Source of the DNA: Actinomycetes bacterium
GTDB lineage: Bacteria > Actinomycetota > Actinomycetes > S36-B12 > GCA-2699445
Reading direction: 5' to 3'
DNA length: 25,348 nucleotides
Assembly: GCA_022600255.1 (NCBI GenBank)
Contig: JAHZKU010000289.1
Coordinates: 1-25,348 of the forward strand
Below are positions 6,821 through 15,514 of the stretch, piece by piece (positions within the stretch are counted from its first letter, which is position 1; each line of letters opens with the position of its first letter). Made by a program: the position numbers and the translations under genes. The notes beneath the pieces were generated by a model, which saw only the letters and a program-made list of their open reading frames with translations, was not told the origin of the DNA and did not search any database.

Positions 6821-8110
6821 GTGTCCCAAGCAGACCACGACCGGCTCGGCGTATTCCTGGATCTTTCGGGTCGCGAAGTGTTGGTCGTCGGCGGTGGAAC
6901 AGTCGCAGCGCGCCGGATTGACCAGTTCCGGCATTGTGGTGCCCGGGTCAGCGTGGTTGCCCCAGATGTCACCGATCACATCGCCACGTTGGCTGTGGAC
7001 GGCTTGATTCGTTGGCTGCCGCATCAGTACACAACACAAGACCTGCTAACCCCCGCCGACGTCAGTGCACCCAATCGGGCCAGCGCACCAGAATCTGCGA
7101 ATGGCCACAGTCCCCAGTACTGGCTTGTGAACACCGCAACGGGAACGGACGCCGATCAGCAGGTAGCCGACGATGCACAGGCCCACGGAATCTGGTGCAT
7201 CCGCTCGGATTCTGGTGTCCGCGCCGCGGCCGTCATCGGAGCCAGCGCGCGAGCGGCCGATGGAGTGGGAGTTGCGGTATCGTCTGCCGATCCCGGTCGT
7301 TCCAAACAGCTAGCCACGGCAATCGGAACAGCCCTGAGCGATGGCAGCCTGCCGATTCGGCCTCAGCGCAGTTCTGGGCACGGCTGGGTTGCTCTGGTTG
7401 GTGGCGGACCAGGAGACCCTGGGTTGCTGACTGTACGCGGCCGGCAACTGCTTGGCATGGCAGACGTCGTCGTCACCGACCGGCTGGGTCCAACCGCGGT
7501 TCTGGATGAGTTGGCCGATGTGCACGTGATTGACGTCGGAAAAACCGCCGGCCATCACCCGGTTCCCCAAGACCAGATCAACGAAATCCTCGTTGAGCAT
7601 GCCCGCCTGGGCCTTCGCGTGGTGCGGCTCAAGGGCGGCGACCCGTTTGTACTGGGCCGGGGCGCGGAAGAAGCCGAGTACTGCCTGCGCCATCAAGTGG
7701 CTGTGGAGTGGGTGCCCGGTGTCACGTCTGCTGTCTCCGTGCCAGCGGCGGCGGGCATCCCGGTCACGCACCGCGGGAGCAGCCCGGCCTTTCTGGTCGC
7801 CTCGGGCCACGAGGCATCCGAGGCGGCTGCGGCCACACCACCGGAGACAACGCTATTGCTCCTCATGGGTGTCCATCACCTCCCCAAGACAGCAGACTTC
7901 CTGGCAGCGGAAGGCCGGCCCGGGCATACGCCGGTGGCTATCGTCGAGAACGGCTGGACGCCCCAGCAACGCACTGTGCGCTCAACGCTGGCCGAATGTG
8001 GGGCATTGGCAACAGCAGGGGCGATCAAAGCACCCGCGATCATCGTGATCGGGCCCGCTGCGGCGCTAAGTGATGTCTTAGGGGACGTAGCCGCGGTTGT
8101 GCCGCGCTGA
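6821..8110 (+). CDS. cysG: Siroheme synthase: precorrin-2 dehydrogenase / uroporphyrinogen-III C-methyltransferase
   Basis: This fusion enzyme methylates uroporphyrinogen III twice with SAM and oxidises the resulting precorrin-2 towards sirohydrochlorin, supplying siroheme to sulfite and nitrite reductases. In CysG the N-terminal domain also acts as ferrochelatase. The N-terminal NAD domain shows LVVGGGTVAARR. The C-terminal methyltransferase shows VALVGGGPGDPGLLT, VVRLKGGDPFVLGRGAEE and WVPGVTSA. At 429 residues it is slightly shorter than E. coli CysG. I prefer GTG 6821 as a leaderless start over the in-frame TTG at 6791, which has only a weak ribosome site. It converges with the SMP-30-like gene with a single base between the stops. 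Confidence 0.93.
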   Translation: MSQADHDRLGVFLDLSGREVLVVGGGTVAARRIDQFRHCGARVSVVAPDVTDHIATLAVDGLIRWLPHQYTTQDLLTPADVSAPNRASAPESANGHSPQYWLVNTATGTDADQQVADDAQAHGIWCIRSDSGVRAAAVIGASARAADGVGVAVSSADPGRSKQLATAIGTALSDGSLPIRPQRSSGHGWVALVGGGPGDPGLLTVRGRQLLGMADVVVTDRLGPTAVLDELADVHVIDVGKTAGHHPVPQDQINEILVEHARLGLRVVRLKGGDPFVLGRGAEEAEYCLRHQVAVEWVPGVTSAVSVPAAAGIPVTHRGSSPAFLVASGHEASEAAAATPPETTLLLLMGVHHLPKTADFLAAEGRPGHTPVAIVENGWTPQQRTVRSTLAECGALATAGAIKAPAIIVIGPAAALSDVLGDVAAVVPR

Positions 8111-8111
8111 T

Positions 8112-9158
8112 TCAGAGCGTTGGCTGCGGCCAGGGCACCCGGGCAATGGCATTCTCCACCAGACTGCCGAGCCACAAGCTGCCCGCAGCCTCACGCACCC
8201 CGGTCACGTAGTGATAGCGGCTCCCATCCGCCTGCAAGTTATGGCGGACTTGGCCGTCCGCGGTGATCCCCAGCACAAACGTGCACCGGGTCGCTTCGGG
8301 CTGCACGGCTTCCGGTAGCGCCCAGATCGCCTTTCTTATCCAGCCAGGTTTGGGCAGGAGGGTGTCCAGCAAAGCGTTGCGATAGGACGGCAGAGCGACC
8401 CAGAACACGCCGTCCGAGCCGGTTGAGATGTTATCTGGCAGTCCAGGAAGGTTCTCGAGGACCACTTCGTGAGCACCGGCCGAGGGGCCGGTGAGCCAGA
8501 ACCGACTGACACGATACGCGCCGGTTTCGGCGAAGATCAGGAAGTCGCCAGACTCGTCCAGCGCGACGCCATTGGCAAACGACAGTCCGTCGAGTAGGAC
8601 TTCGGTAGTTCCATCCGGGCGCCAGCGCAGCAGACGACCTGATCGGCCATGTTCGAGGAGGTCGGCTTTGAAATGATGCACCCCGGTCGTGGTTGATGAG
8701 TCGGTGAAGTAGATGGACCCGTCCGCTGCCACGCAGCAGTTGTTGATGAACAACGGTTTTCGGCCCAAGATTTGCTGCACCAAGACCGAGACCTTCTTCG
8801 TTGCAGGGTTGACCCGTAGCAGCCCCATGTCTGCATCACACACGATCAGGTCGCCATCAGGATGGACTTCGATCCCTAACGGGCGGCCACGCGTCTCAGC
8901 GACAAACTCCACCGGGCCGCCCTCAACGCGGGTACGCCACAGGCCGCCTTGCGTCACGCCGGTGTAGACCCAACCATCCGCCGAAACCGCAATGTCCTCG
9001 GGCCCGTTGCCAGGAATCGGAATCACGGAGACGTCGGCCAGGGCCGCATTTTGTTGGAATGCACCCACCAGTCCGCGGTCTTTGGGGGGCTGCCAGCGTT
9101 GCGGTGCGATCTTGGGTTTGGGCACACTGCCACTGTGGCAGGAGCGATCTCGCGTCAC
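8112..9158 (-). CDS. SMP-30/strictosidine synthase-like beta-propeller protein
   Basis: The 348-residue product has repeated beta-propeller blades. Visible signatures are PEDIAVSADGWVYTG, GRPLGIEVHPDGDLIVCD, NNCCVAADGSIYFTDSS, FANGVALDESGDFLIFAET and GLPDNISTGSDGVFWVAL. This is the SMP-30/gluconolactonase/strictosidine synthase-like superfamily, typically metal-dependent lactonases or related hydrolases. No signal peptide is evident and the substrate is unknown. The open frame extends to 9278, but that would overlap leuB. GTG 9158 has GGAG eight bases upstream and is my choice; GTG 9125 is possible. The gene is divergent from leuB. Confidence 0.85.
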   Translation of the reverse strand: MTRDRSCHSGSVPKPKIAPQRWQPPKDRGLVGAFQQNAALADVSVIPIPGNGPEDIAVSADGWVYTGVTQGGLWRTRVEGGPVEFVAETRGRPLGIEVHPDGDLIVCDADMGLLRVNPATKKVSVLVQQILGRKPLFINNCCVAADGSIYFTDSSTTTGVHHFKADLLEHGRSGRLLRWRPDGTTEVLLDGLSFANGVALDESGDFLIFAETGAYRVSRFWLTGPSAGAHEVVLENLPGLPDNISTGSDGVFWVALPSYRNALLDTLLPKPGWIRKAIWALPEAVQPEATRCTFVLGITADGQVRHNLQADGSRYHYVTGVREAAGSLWLGSLVENAIARVPWPQPTL

Positions 9159-9215
9159 AACAACGACTCCGAACTGGTAGCCCAAACGGATTGGGTCTTT
9201 GCGACCTCCCGCACC

Positions 9216-9221
9216 TACTCT
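9216..9221 (+). promoter_or_regulatory. -10 element of a probable leaderless leuB promoter
   Basis: TACTCT lies six bases before the leuB ATG at 9228, which would put the transcript start on the ATG. GGAGG in between is only one base from the ATG, too close to serve as a ribosome site. A loose -35 candidate is TTGGGT at 9191-9196. Confidence 0.5.
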
Positions 9222-9227
9222 GGAGGA

Positions 9228-10274
9228 ATGCCCAACTCCTATAACATCGCGCTGATTCCCGGCGACGGGATCGGCCACGAAGTCGTCTCAGAGGCCCAGA
9301 AGTCCCTGGCTGTAGTCGGGGAGAAGTATGGACTCTCGTTCCCAGCTACCGAATACGACCTAGGTGCGACGCGCTACAACAACACCGGTGAAACGCTACC
9401 CGAAGCCACGTTGAGTGAGCTGCGCGATCACGATGCCATCCTCCTTGGTGCGGTAGGGGATCCATCTGTGCCGCCGGGCGTGCTGGAGCGGGGTTTGTTG
9501 CTGCGGGCGCGCTTTGAGCTAGACCACCACGTCAATCTGCGTCCAGTGAAGCTTTATGAAGGCGTTCAAACCCCACTGGCTGGCAAGACTCCTGCCGATA
9601 TTGACTTCGTTGTTTGCCGGGAAGGTACCGAGGGCCCGTACGCGGGCGCAGGCGGGGTGTTGCGCAAGAATACGCCCCATGAAGTGGCCACCGAGGAGAG
9701 CCTCAACACTGCCTACGGCGTCAGCCGGATCGTCGCCGACGCTTTCGCGCGTGCCGAACAGCGACCCCGCAAGCACGTCACTTTGGTGCACAAGACGAAC
9801 GTGTTGGTGCACGCCGGTGACCTCTGGCAGCGTACCTTTGCCGCGGAGGCCGCCCGACATCCAACTGTGACCACGGATTACCTGCATGTTGATGCCGCGT
9901 CGATGTTCTTCTTGACCCAGCCAGAGCGATTTGATGTGGTCGTGACCGACAATCTCTTCGGCGACATCCTTACCGATATCGGTGCTGCGATCTGCGGCGG
10001 GATTGGCTTAGCCGCCAGCGGAAACCTAGATCCCAGCGGCAAGAACCCCAGTATGTTCGAGCCGGTGCATGGGTCTGCGCCCGATATCGCTGGGCAGCAG
10101 AAAGCGGACCCCACCGCGACTGTGATGAGCCTAGCGATGCTACTGGATCACCTTGGCGAGCGGGAAGCGGCACTGGCTGTGGAAGCGGCGGTCGCCTCGG
10201 ACCTAGCCACGCGCGGTGCCACCAGCCGGTCGACAGCTGAGATTGGGGACGCGCTGGCCGCCGGGATCGTATAG
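9228..10274 (+). CDS. leuB: 3-isopropylmalate dehydrogenase (LeuB)
   Basis: LeuB oxidatively decarboxylates 3-isopropylmalate with NAD+, the third step of leucine synthesis. The 348-residue product starts IALIPGDGIGHEV. It contains the substrate-binding LLRARFELDHHVNLRPVKLY, REGTEGPYAG, the divalent-metal and catalytic stretch VVTDNLFGDILTDIGAA, and the NAD-binding EPVHGSAPDIAG. The open frame continues upstream to 8949, but homology begins at ATG 9228, right after a -10-like TACTCT. ilvE follows after 64 nt on the same strand, and the pair likely acts together in branched-chain amino acid synthesis. Confidence 0.96.
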   Translation: MPNSYNIALIPGDGIGHEVVSEAQKSLAVVGEKYGLSFPATEYDLGATRYNNTGETLPEATLSELRDHDAILLGAVGDPSVPPGVLERGLLLRARFELDHHVNLRPVKLYEGVQTPLAGKTPADIDFVVCREGTEGPYAGAGGVLRKNTPHEVATEESLNTAYGVSRIVADAFARAEQRPRKHVTLVHKTNVLVHAGDLWQRTFAAEAARHPTVTTDYLHVDAASMFFLTQPERFDVVVTDNLFGDILTDIGAAICGGIGLAASGNLDPSGKNPSMFEPVHGSAPDIAGQQKADPTATVMSLAMLLDHLGEREAALAVEAAVASDLATRGATSRSTAEIGDALAAGIV

Positions 10275-10338
10275 GCGTGTCTCGATAGTCCAAGCGTCGT
10301 CGCAGATAGGCTGACCTGCAGCCCAAGAGGAAGATCAC

Positions 10339-11442
10339 ATGACTAGCAACATGGAACGCTTTGCCGTTCGCAACAACGCCGCACCGCTGCCTGCCAATGA
10401 ACGTGCCGCGGTTCTGAACGATCCAGGTTTCGGGAGTGTCTTCACCGACCACATGGTGTCGATCCGGTGGATCCAGGAATTGGGGTGGCACGACGCCGCC
10501 GTCGAACCATACGGCCCGATCACGTTGGATCCAGCGACGAACTCATTGCACTACGGTCAGAGCGTATTTGAGGGGCTGAAGGCCTACCGGCACGCAGATG
10601 GTGGGGTCTATACGTTTCGTCCGCAAGCCAACGCTGAGCGTTTCCAGCGCAGCGCCGCGCGGCTCGCAATGGCGGGACTGCCCACTGATCTGTTCTTGGG
10701 CTCGATCTCGGCGTTGCTCTCGGTTGACCGGGACTGGGTGCCAGCCGATCGGGAAAAGTCGTTGTACCTGCGCCCATTCATCTTCTCGACCGAGGTCGGA
10801 CTAGGCGTGCGCCCAGCTGACGAGTACCTCTACCTTCTGATCGCCTCGCCAGCGGGCGCTTACTTCGCAGGGGGGATCAAACCAGTCTCGGTCTGGCTCA
10901 CGGAGGACTACGTACGGGCTGCGCCTGGTGGCACGGGCGAGGCGAAGTGTGCCGGGAACTATGCAGCCTCGCTGCTGGCGCAGGCCGAGGCCATCGATCA
11001 CGGTTGCGATCAAGTGGTCTGGTTGGACGCCAATGAACACCGCTGGGTCGAAGAGATGGGCGGAATGAACCTCTACTTTGTCTATGGCTCAGGCAAACAG
11101 GCCCGCTTGGTAACGCCCACCTTGACGGGGAGCTTGTTACCTGGAGTTACCCGGGACTCACTACTAACGCTGGCACAGGATCGCGGCTATGCGGTGGAAG
11201 AGGCTCGGATCAGCGTTGAGGACTGGCGAAATGGGTGTGAGTCCGGGGAGATCACGGAGGTCTTTGCCTGCGGGACCGCCGCGGTAATCACGCCGGTGGG
11301 GACTGTGCGTGGCCGCACGGGAGAGTGGCAAGTTGGTGATGGTCGAGCCGGACCAATCACCATGGAACTGCGCCAGAATCTGCTGGATATCCAGACCGGA
11401 GTCAGCGCAGATCCGCACAACTGGATGATGCGCATGGTCTGA
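10339..11442 (+). CDS. ilvE: Branched-chain amino acid aminotransferase (IlvE)
   Basis: This PLP enzyme of fold type IV transfers an amino group from glutamate to the 2-oxo acids of leucine, isoleucine and valine, the last step of all three pathways. The 367-residue protein shows LHYGQSVFEGLKAYR near residues 70-84, LYLRPFIFSTE near 143 and TGEAKCAGNYAASL with the probable PLP lysine at 203. EVFACGTAAVITPV follows near the C-terminus. AGAGGAAG sits a few bases before ATG 10339. It lies downstream of leuB and converges with the acyl-CoA ligase, with a hairpin between them. Confidence 0.96.
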   Translation: MTSNMERFAVRNNAAPLPANERAAVLNDPGFGSVFTDHMVSIRWIQELGWHDAAVEPYGPITLDPATNSLHYGQSVFEGLKAYRHADGGVYTFRPQANAERFQRSAARLAMAGLPTDLFLGSISALLSVDRDWVPADREKSLYLRPFIFSTEVGLGVRPADEYLYLLIASPAGAYFAGGIKPVSVWLTEDYVRAAPGGTGEAKCAGNYAASLLAQAEAIDHGCDQVVWLDANEHRWVEEMGGMNLYFVYGSGKQARLVTPTLTGSLLPGVTRDSLLTLAQDRGYAVEEARISVEDWRNGCESGEITEVFACGTAAVITPVGTVRGRTGEWQVGDGRAGPITMELRQNLLDIQTGVSADPHNWMMRMV

Positions 11443-11462
11443 GCGGCGCTAACGGCCCAACT

Positions 11463-11502
11463 GATTTGGCCTGATGATCGGGGGTGATCACCAGGCCAAA
11501 TC
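11463..11502. terminator. Bidirectional hairpin between ilvE and the acyl-CoA ligase
   Basis: GATTTGGCCTG (11463-11473) and CAGGCCAAATC (11492-11502) form a perfect 11-bp stem. Inner TGATC and GATCA can extend it. It lies between converging stops and probably ends both transcripts. No T-run follows, as is common in GC-rich actinobacteria. Confidence 0.7.
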
Positions 11503-11520
11503 GGGTTAGGTGCCAAGGGG

Positions 11521-12327
11521 CTAGGCAAAAATCCCGGCGATTTCCGCGTCGTGCGCCGATGCAATAACCTTCCGCCGTAGCTTCAGGGTCGGCGTGAGCT
11601 CGCCACTTTCCGGCGTCATCTCGGTAGGCAGGATCACGATTTTCTTTACCTGCTCGAAACGAGCCAGGTCGACGTTTACCAAGTCAGTGACCTGTTCTTC
11701 GAGGAAGGTCTGGACGGCCGGATGGGCGGCTACCTCTTCGGGGCGCAGGCCTTCCGCCAACCCCAGTTGCTTCACAAGCGCGGGCACGTTGTCGACATCA
11801 AGTGCCACCAACGCCCCGACAAAACGCTCTCCTTCGCCCACCACCACGGCTTGGCTAACGGCCGGGATTGACTTCAACCGAGCCTCGATCGGGGCGGGGG
11901 CGATGTACTTGCCTCCACTGGTCTTGAAGAGTTCCTTCTTGCGATCGGTGATCTGTAGGTATCCCTCGTCGTCGAACTCGCCGATATCGCCACTGTGCAA
12001 CCACCCGCCGGCATCGAGGAGTTCCTTGGTCTGCGCCTCATTCTTAAAGTAGCCCCGCGTGATGTTGGGTCCCTTGATTAGGATTTCCCCATCGGCGGCG
12101 ATCTTGACCTCGGCCGCACTGAAGGCCTTGCCGACCTTGCCTGGTCGGGTTTGGCCAGGCGCCGGGATGCTGATGATTGCGGTGGTTTCGGTCATCCCGT
12201 AGACCTCGTGGATGGGTAGTCCCAAAGAGGCAAAGAACGCGCTGGTTGACCGACTTAAGGGTGCCGCTCCGCTGAAGCAGTAACGCACATCTTCAAGTCC
12301 AATTGCGGACTTCACCTTGTCAATCAC
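11521..12327 (-). CDS. Long-chain acyl-CoA ligase, C-terminal fragment after a frameshift
   Basis: This 268-residue reading frame holds the second half of a FadD15-like AMP-forming ligase. It starts at GTG 12327 with I-D-K-V-K-S-A-I-G-L and continues with YCFSGAAPLS, the adenylate-binding EVYGMTETTA and the hinge and C-terminal-domain motif ITDRKKELFKTSGGKYIAP. It overlaps the N-terminal fragment by eight bases in another frame. Removing one A at 12328/12329 fuses the two into a normal 598-residue enzyme. No ribosome site precedes the GTG, so independent translation would need coupling to the upstream stop. Alone it lacks the P-loop and should be inactive. Confidence 0.85.
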   Translation of the reverse strand: MIDKVKSAIGLEDVRYCFSGAAPLSRSTSAFFASLGLPIHEVYGMTETTAIISIPAPGQTRPGKVGKAFSAAEVKIAADGEILIKGPNITRGYFKNEAQTKELLDAGGWLHSGDIGEFDDEGYLQITDRKKELFKTSGGKYIAPAPIEARLKSIPAVSQAVVVGEGERFVGALVALDVDNVPALVKQLGLAEGLRPEEVAAHPAVQTFLEEQVTDLVNVDLARFEQVKKIVILPTEMTPESGELTPTLKLRRKVIASAHDAEIAGIFA

Positions 12328-13318
12328 TTAACTTGTTCGCGAGAACCCGAGTCACTCCGGTGATGGGCCGGCCAGCTTCAAGTTGCGCATTGAACCACGA
12401 GGACTCGGTGGCCAGCGCCCAGGACGCCAGAACACTCTTGACACCGGTGGCTTCGGCCAGTCGCGCCTGGAGGGCCGCTTCGAACTTCTCCCACACCCGT
12501 GGAACGGCTAGGAACAGCGTTGGTCGGACGCTGGGTAGGTAGTCCTTCATCTCGTTGAGATCGGCGCAGGTGTAGACCTCCACGCCAGATTCGATCTGGT
12601 TCAAAATCGTGAACAAGTGCTCGGCCACGTGGCACAGCGGCAGGTAGGAGACGATCCGTTCTTCGAGTCGGCGGAAGCCATACAGTTCCCGGATTTCGTC
12701 ACTAACGGCATTGAAGTTGGCATGGGTGAGTTCTACACCCTTGGGCTCCCCGGTGGTACCGGACGTGTAGCACAGCAGCGCGAGATCGTCTGGCTGGGCG
12801 CTGTTGATGCGATAGTTCAGGTCGTCCTCGCTGACCGTGCGACCGAGCTCTAAGAATTGCTGCCAAGAGATCACCCAATCCTTGGTGGCGGCGGGCGCGT
12901 CACCCATGAGAACGACCTTCTTCAGGTTCGGGACCTGATCGCGCACCTCAATGAGTTTCTCGTATTGATCCTGATCGTCGATGATGGCCACGGTGGCTTC
13001 GCTGTGGTTGACCAACCAGGCAACCTGCTCCGCGGTGTTCGTAGCGTAAATCGGGGTGGGTACGGCTCCGGCCGCCATGACGCCGAGGTCGGAGATTATC
13101 CATTCAGGCCGGTTCCGGCCCGCGATCGTTACAGCCTCCCCTGGTGAAACCCCCAACGAGATCAGGGACTTACCAACTGCACGAACATCTCTGTCATATT
13201 CGGACCAAGTGATGGTGGTAAAACCGGCAGTAGGCGATCCACCATGCAGCGCGGCAGCGTCGGGGGCCTCGGCTGCTAGCGCGGCCAGTTTGGTTACGAG
13301 TGTGGGGGTGCCTGTCAT
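12320..13318 (-). CDS. Long-chain acyl-CoA ligase, N-terminal fragment before a frameshift
   Basis: This frame encodes the first 332 residues of an ANL-superfamily ligase that activates fatty acids to acyl-CoA through an acyl-adenylate. It shows the AMP-binding loop CYTSGTTGEPKG near residues 183-194, YLPLCHVAEH near 225 and LAVPRVWEKF near 270, all as in FadD15-type enzymes. It ends R-V-L-A-N-K-L-S-D-stop, where the family continues L-V-I-D-K. The extra base lies in TTA-A-GTG. ATG 13318 is preceded by GGGAGAAG. Both halves are well conserved, so the break is either very recent or a sequence error. Confidence 0.85.
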   Translation of the reverse strand: MTGTPTLVTKLAALAAEAPDAAALHGGSPTAGFTTITWSEYDRDVRAVGKSLISLGVSPGEAVTIAGRNRPEWIISDLGVMAAGAVPTPIYATNTAEQVAWLVNHSEATVAIIDDQDQYEKLIEVRDQVPNLKKVVLMGDAPAATKDWVISWQQFLELGRTVSEDDLNYRINSAQPDDLALLCYTSGTTGEPKGVELTHANFNAVSDEIRELYGFRRLEERIVSYLPLCHVAEHLFTILNQIESGVEVYTCADLNEMKDYLPSVRPTLFLAVPRVWEKFEAALQARLAEATGVKSVLASWALATESSWFNAQLEAGRPITGVTRVLANKLSD

Positions 13319-13438
13319 GTCTTCTCCCTTGGACGGACCCGAGTCTTTGACGCAGCGTAACAGTGACTACAGCCGGGCTCATAAGCGCCGCAGTGGGGTG
13401 TGAGCCAGTCGATCATGCTGTTACTCAAGGTGATGATC

Positions 13439-13459
13439 ACCGGACAATACGTGTCCGGT
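13439..13459 (-). terminator. Hairpin downstream of the MTA phosphorylase gene
   Basis: ACCGGACA (13439-13446) and TGTCCGGT (13452-13459) form a perfect 8-bp stem with a five-base loop, 25 bases beyond the MTA phosphorylase stop. A second near-palindrome, GGTGATGATCACC (13429-13441), adjoins it. There is no T-run, so termination is likely but unproven. Confidence 0.5.
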
Positions 13460-13483
13460 TGGTGCGCTCTGCTTGGTCCGCGC

Positions 13484-14275
13484 TCAGGTCGGTGGTAAGT
13501 GGGAAACCGTCATCCCTGCCAACGCGGTCGCGCAACTGCACGTGCGCACGGAAGGTAGCTGCGCTACCGACGATTGCACAAGCTGCCGCATCCGCTCGGT
13601 ATTCTCGCGAAAGATCCGCACCGCCTCTGTTTGTGTCACCACCGGACCGCCGGCGACACCCGCGTCCATGTCAGTAACCAGCGCGATTGGGGCGTAACAC
13701 AGCTCCTGCTCTCGGGCTAGCACCGCTTCTGGGTGCCCCGTCATGTTCACCAAACTCCAACCCAACGCCGCATACGACTGGGACTCAGCGCGGGTCCCGA
13801 ATCGGGGGCCTTCAATCACCACCATCGTGCCGCCATCGGTGATGGGAATGTCGAGCCCCATCCCGGCCGTGACCACAGCGGCCCGCAGGTCATCGCAGTA
13901 AGGGTGGGTGAACGACACGTGTGCCATGCCGGAGTCAACGTAAGTCTGTTTACGACCGTACGTTCGATCCACCAGCTGGTCAGGTGCCACGAATGAACCC
14001 GGTGCGAGGGTGGGTTGCAGCGAACCAACGGCACAAGGCGCAAGCACCTGGGTGACGCCTAGGCTGCGTAGCGCCCACATGTTGGCCCGGTAGGGAATAT
14101 TGTGCGGGGGCCACTGATGCTCCCGACCATGCCGCGGCAAAAACACAACTTCGGTGCTGCCGACAATTCCGCGAGTGATGACATCCGACGGTGGACCGTA
14201 CGGGGTTTCTACGGTGAGAGACTCCGGTTCCTCGATGAAGTCATACAACCCAGTGCCACCGATTACACCAATCAT
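13484..14275 (-). CDS. mtnP: S-methyl-5'-thioadenosine phosphorylase
   Basis: The 263-residue enzyme cleaves methylthioadenosine with phosphate to adenine and 5-methylthioribose-1-phosphate, recycling the by-product of polyamine or other SAM-dependent chemistry. It shows MIGVIGGTGLYDF, TPYGPPSD, the phosphate site LPRHGREHQWPPH, CAVGSLQP, GPRFGTRAES and MTGHPEAVLARE. VTDMDAG carries the two aspartates that favour a 6-aminopurine over inosine or guanosine, but purine specificity should be treated as probable. The open frame extends to 14626; I use ATG 14275, which has GGAGGGAG about eight bases upstream and begins at the family's N-terminus. It is divergent from the epimerase gene. Confidence 0.92.
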   Translation of the reverse strand: MIGVIGGTGLYDFIEEPESLTVETPYGPPSDVITRGIVGSTEVVFLPRHGREHQWPPHNIPYRANMWALRSLGVTQVLAPCAVGSLQPTLAPGSFVAPDQLVDRTYGRKQTYVDSGMAHVSFTHPYCDDLRAAVVTAGMGLDIPITDGGTMVVIEGPRFGTRAESQSYAALGWSLVNMTGHPEAVLAREQELCYAPIALVTDMDAGVAGGPVVTQTEAVRIFRENTERMRQLVQSSVAQLPSVRTCSCATALAGMTVSHLPPT

Positions 14276-14349
14276 CCTTGTGCTCCCTCCGGTGCGAGTC
14301 ACTAACCAGTGTCTGGGCACACCGTGTGGGGCCCACACCCGGGGTCGGC

Positions 14350-14357
14350 CATACTGT
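14350..14357 (+). promoter_or_regulatory. -10 region of a probable leaderless epimerase promoter
   Basis: CATACTGT (14350-14357) offers a -10 hexamer, CATACT, seven bases before ATG 14363. There is no ribosome site before that ATG, consistent with a leaderless transcript. The 87-bp gap to the divergent mtnP start holds promoters for both genes. Confidence 0.45.
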
Positions 14358-14362
14358 GCATC

Positions 14363-15418
14363 ATGCGGATTCTCGTGACCGGTGCAGCGGGCTTTATTGG
14401 TGCCCATATCGTGACCGAGTTGCTGGATCACGGTTATGAGGTGCTTGCGCTGGACGGTCTCGTGCCGCCCATCCATCAGAGTTCGCAGTGGCCGTTGTGG
14501 CTGGACACCCGGGCGCAGTGGCAACACGCGGACCTGCGGGACCCAGCGGCGGTTGACGCAGCGTTGACCGGTGTTTCGGCCGTCGTTCATCAGGCCGCTT
14601 TGGTGGGCCACGGGTTGGATCTGCAAGATCTACCGGCATATGTCAGTCTCACGGACCTCGGCACAGCCGAACTCTTGGCCGGGATGGCGCGCCATGGCGT
14701 GCAAGATTTGGTGCTGGCCAGCTCCATGGTGGTTTACGGCGAAGGTCAGTACGCTTGCGAAATCCACGGGCCAGCCTTCGCCCCCAAACGACTCACGACG
14801 GACTTGGAAGCTGGCCGCTTTGATCCGCTGTGTCCGCGGTGCCAAGCTCCACTGGATTGGTGTCGCGTCATCGAATCTGCACCCAAAGACCCACAGAGCG
14901 TCTATGCCACCAGCAAACTTGCCCAAGAACACTACGCAGCAGCGTGGGCACGCGGGGTAGGCGGACGCGCCATTTTCCTGCGGTATCACAACGTCTATGG
15001 ACCCAGAATGCCGATGAATTCGCCCTACTCGGGCGTAGCAGCACTGTTCCGGTCAGCGCTGGAATCCAATACCGCGCCACAGGTCTTCGAGGATGGGAAA
15101 CAGATGCGCGACTTTGTCCACGTGCGCGATGTCGCCCGCGCCAACCGTGTCGCTCTAGAGGCACTCAGCGTCACCAGCCCCGACGGGCTTGCGCTCAACA
15201 TCTGTAGCGGGCGACCCCGCAGCATTGGCTGGGCCGCGCAGGTACTAGCCGATGAACTTGCCGGACCCGCACCAACCGTCACCGGGGCGTTTCGGGCCGC
15301 GGATGTTCGTCACGTTGTGGCCGACCCGACGGCCGCAGAGCGCAGTATCGGCTTTGCTGCAACGGTTGATCCCCTCTCCGGGTTTGCCGAGTTTGCGCGC
15401 GCGCCGATGCGTACCTGA
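14363..15418 (+). CDS. NAD-dependent sugar epimerase/dehydratase (extended SDR)
   Basis: The 351-residue protein is an extended short-chain dehydrogenase acting on nucleotide sugars. It has the NAD-binding VTGAAGFIGAH at residues 5-15, VVHQAALVG, the S-S-M-V-V-Y-G segment and the catalytic YATSK (Tyr181, Lys185). Between them is an insertion with Cys132, the pair CPRC at 157-160 and Cys167, which resembles the zinc-knuckle insertion of dTDP-L-rhamnose 4-epimerase-like enzymes. The exact sugar is not predictable. I use ATG 14363 rather than 14309 because the nucleotide-binding strand starts there. It precedes the membrane and glycosyltransferase genes and may supply their sugar donor. Confidence 0.88.
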   Translation: MRILVTGAAGFIGAHIVTELLDHGYEVLALDGLVPPIHQSSQWPLWLDTRAQWQHADLRDPAAVDAALTGVSAVVHQAALVGHGLDLQDLPAYVSLTDLGTAELLAGMARHGVQDLVLASSMVVYGEGQYACEIHGPAFAPKRLTTDLEAGRFDPLCPRCQAPLDWCRVIESAPKDPQSVYATSKLAQEHYAAAWARGVGGRAIFLRYHNVYGPRMPMNSPYSGVAALFRSALESNTAPQVFEDGKQMRDFVHVRDVARANRVALEALSVTSPDGLALNICSGRPRSIGWAAQVLADELAGPAPTVTGAFRAADVRHVVADPTAAERSIGFAATVDPLSGFAEFARAPMRT

Positions 15419-15514
15419 TCCGGGCACGCGACGGTACGTGTCGAACGGGTCGGTGCATCAGGGACATCGGGTACGGCGAATGCACGGGAGCCCATAGCGC
15501 TGAGGAGTCCCCTG

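Noticed and set aside
8949..9227. N-terminal extension of LeuB
   Set aside because: LeuB homology begins at ATG 9228 directly after a -10 box. The extension would overlap the divergent SMP-30-like gene and has no recognisable sequence.
12320..12327. Programmed ribosomal frameshift in the acyl-CoA ligase
   Set aside because: The site has no slippery heptamer and no downstream stem that I can see, and family members are normally encoded in one frame.
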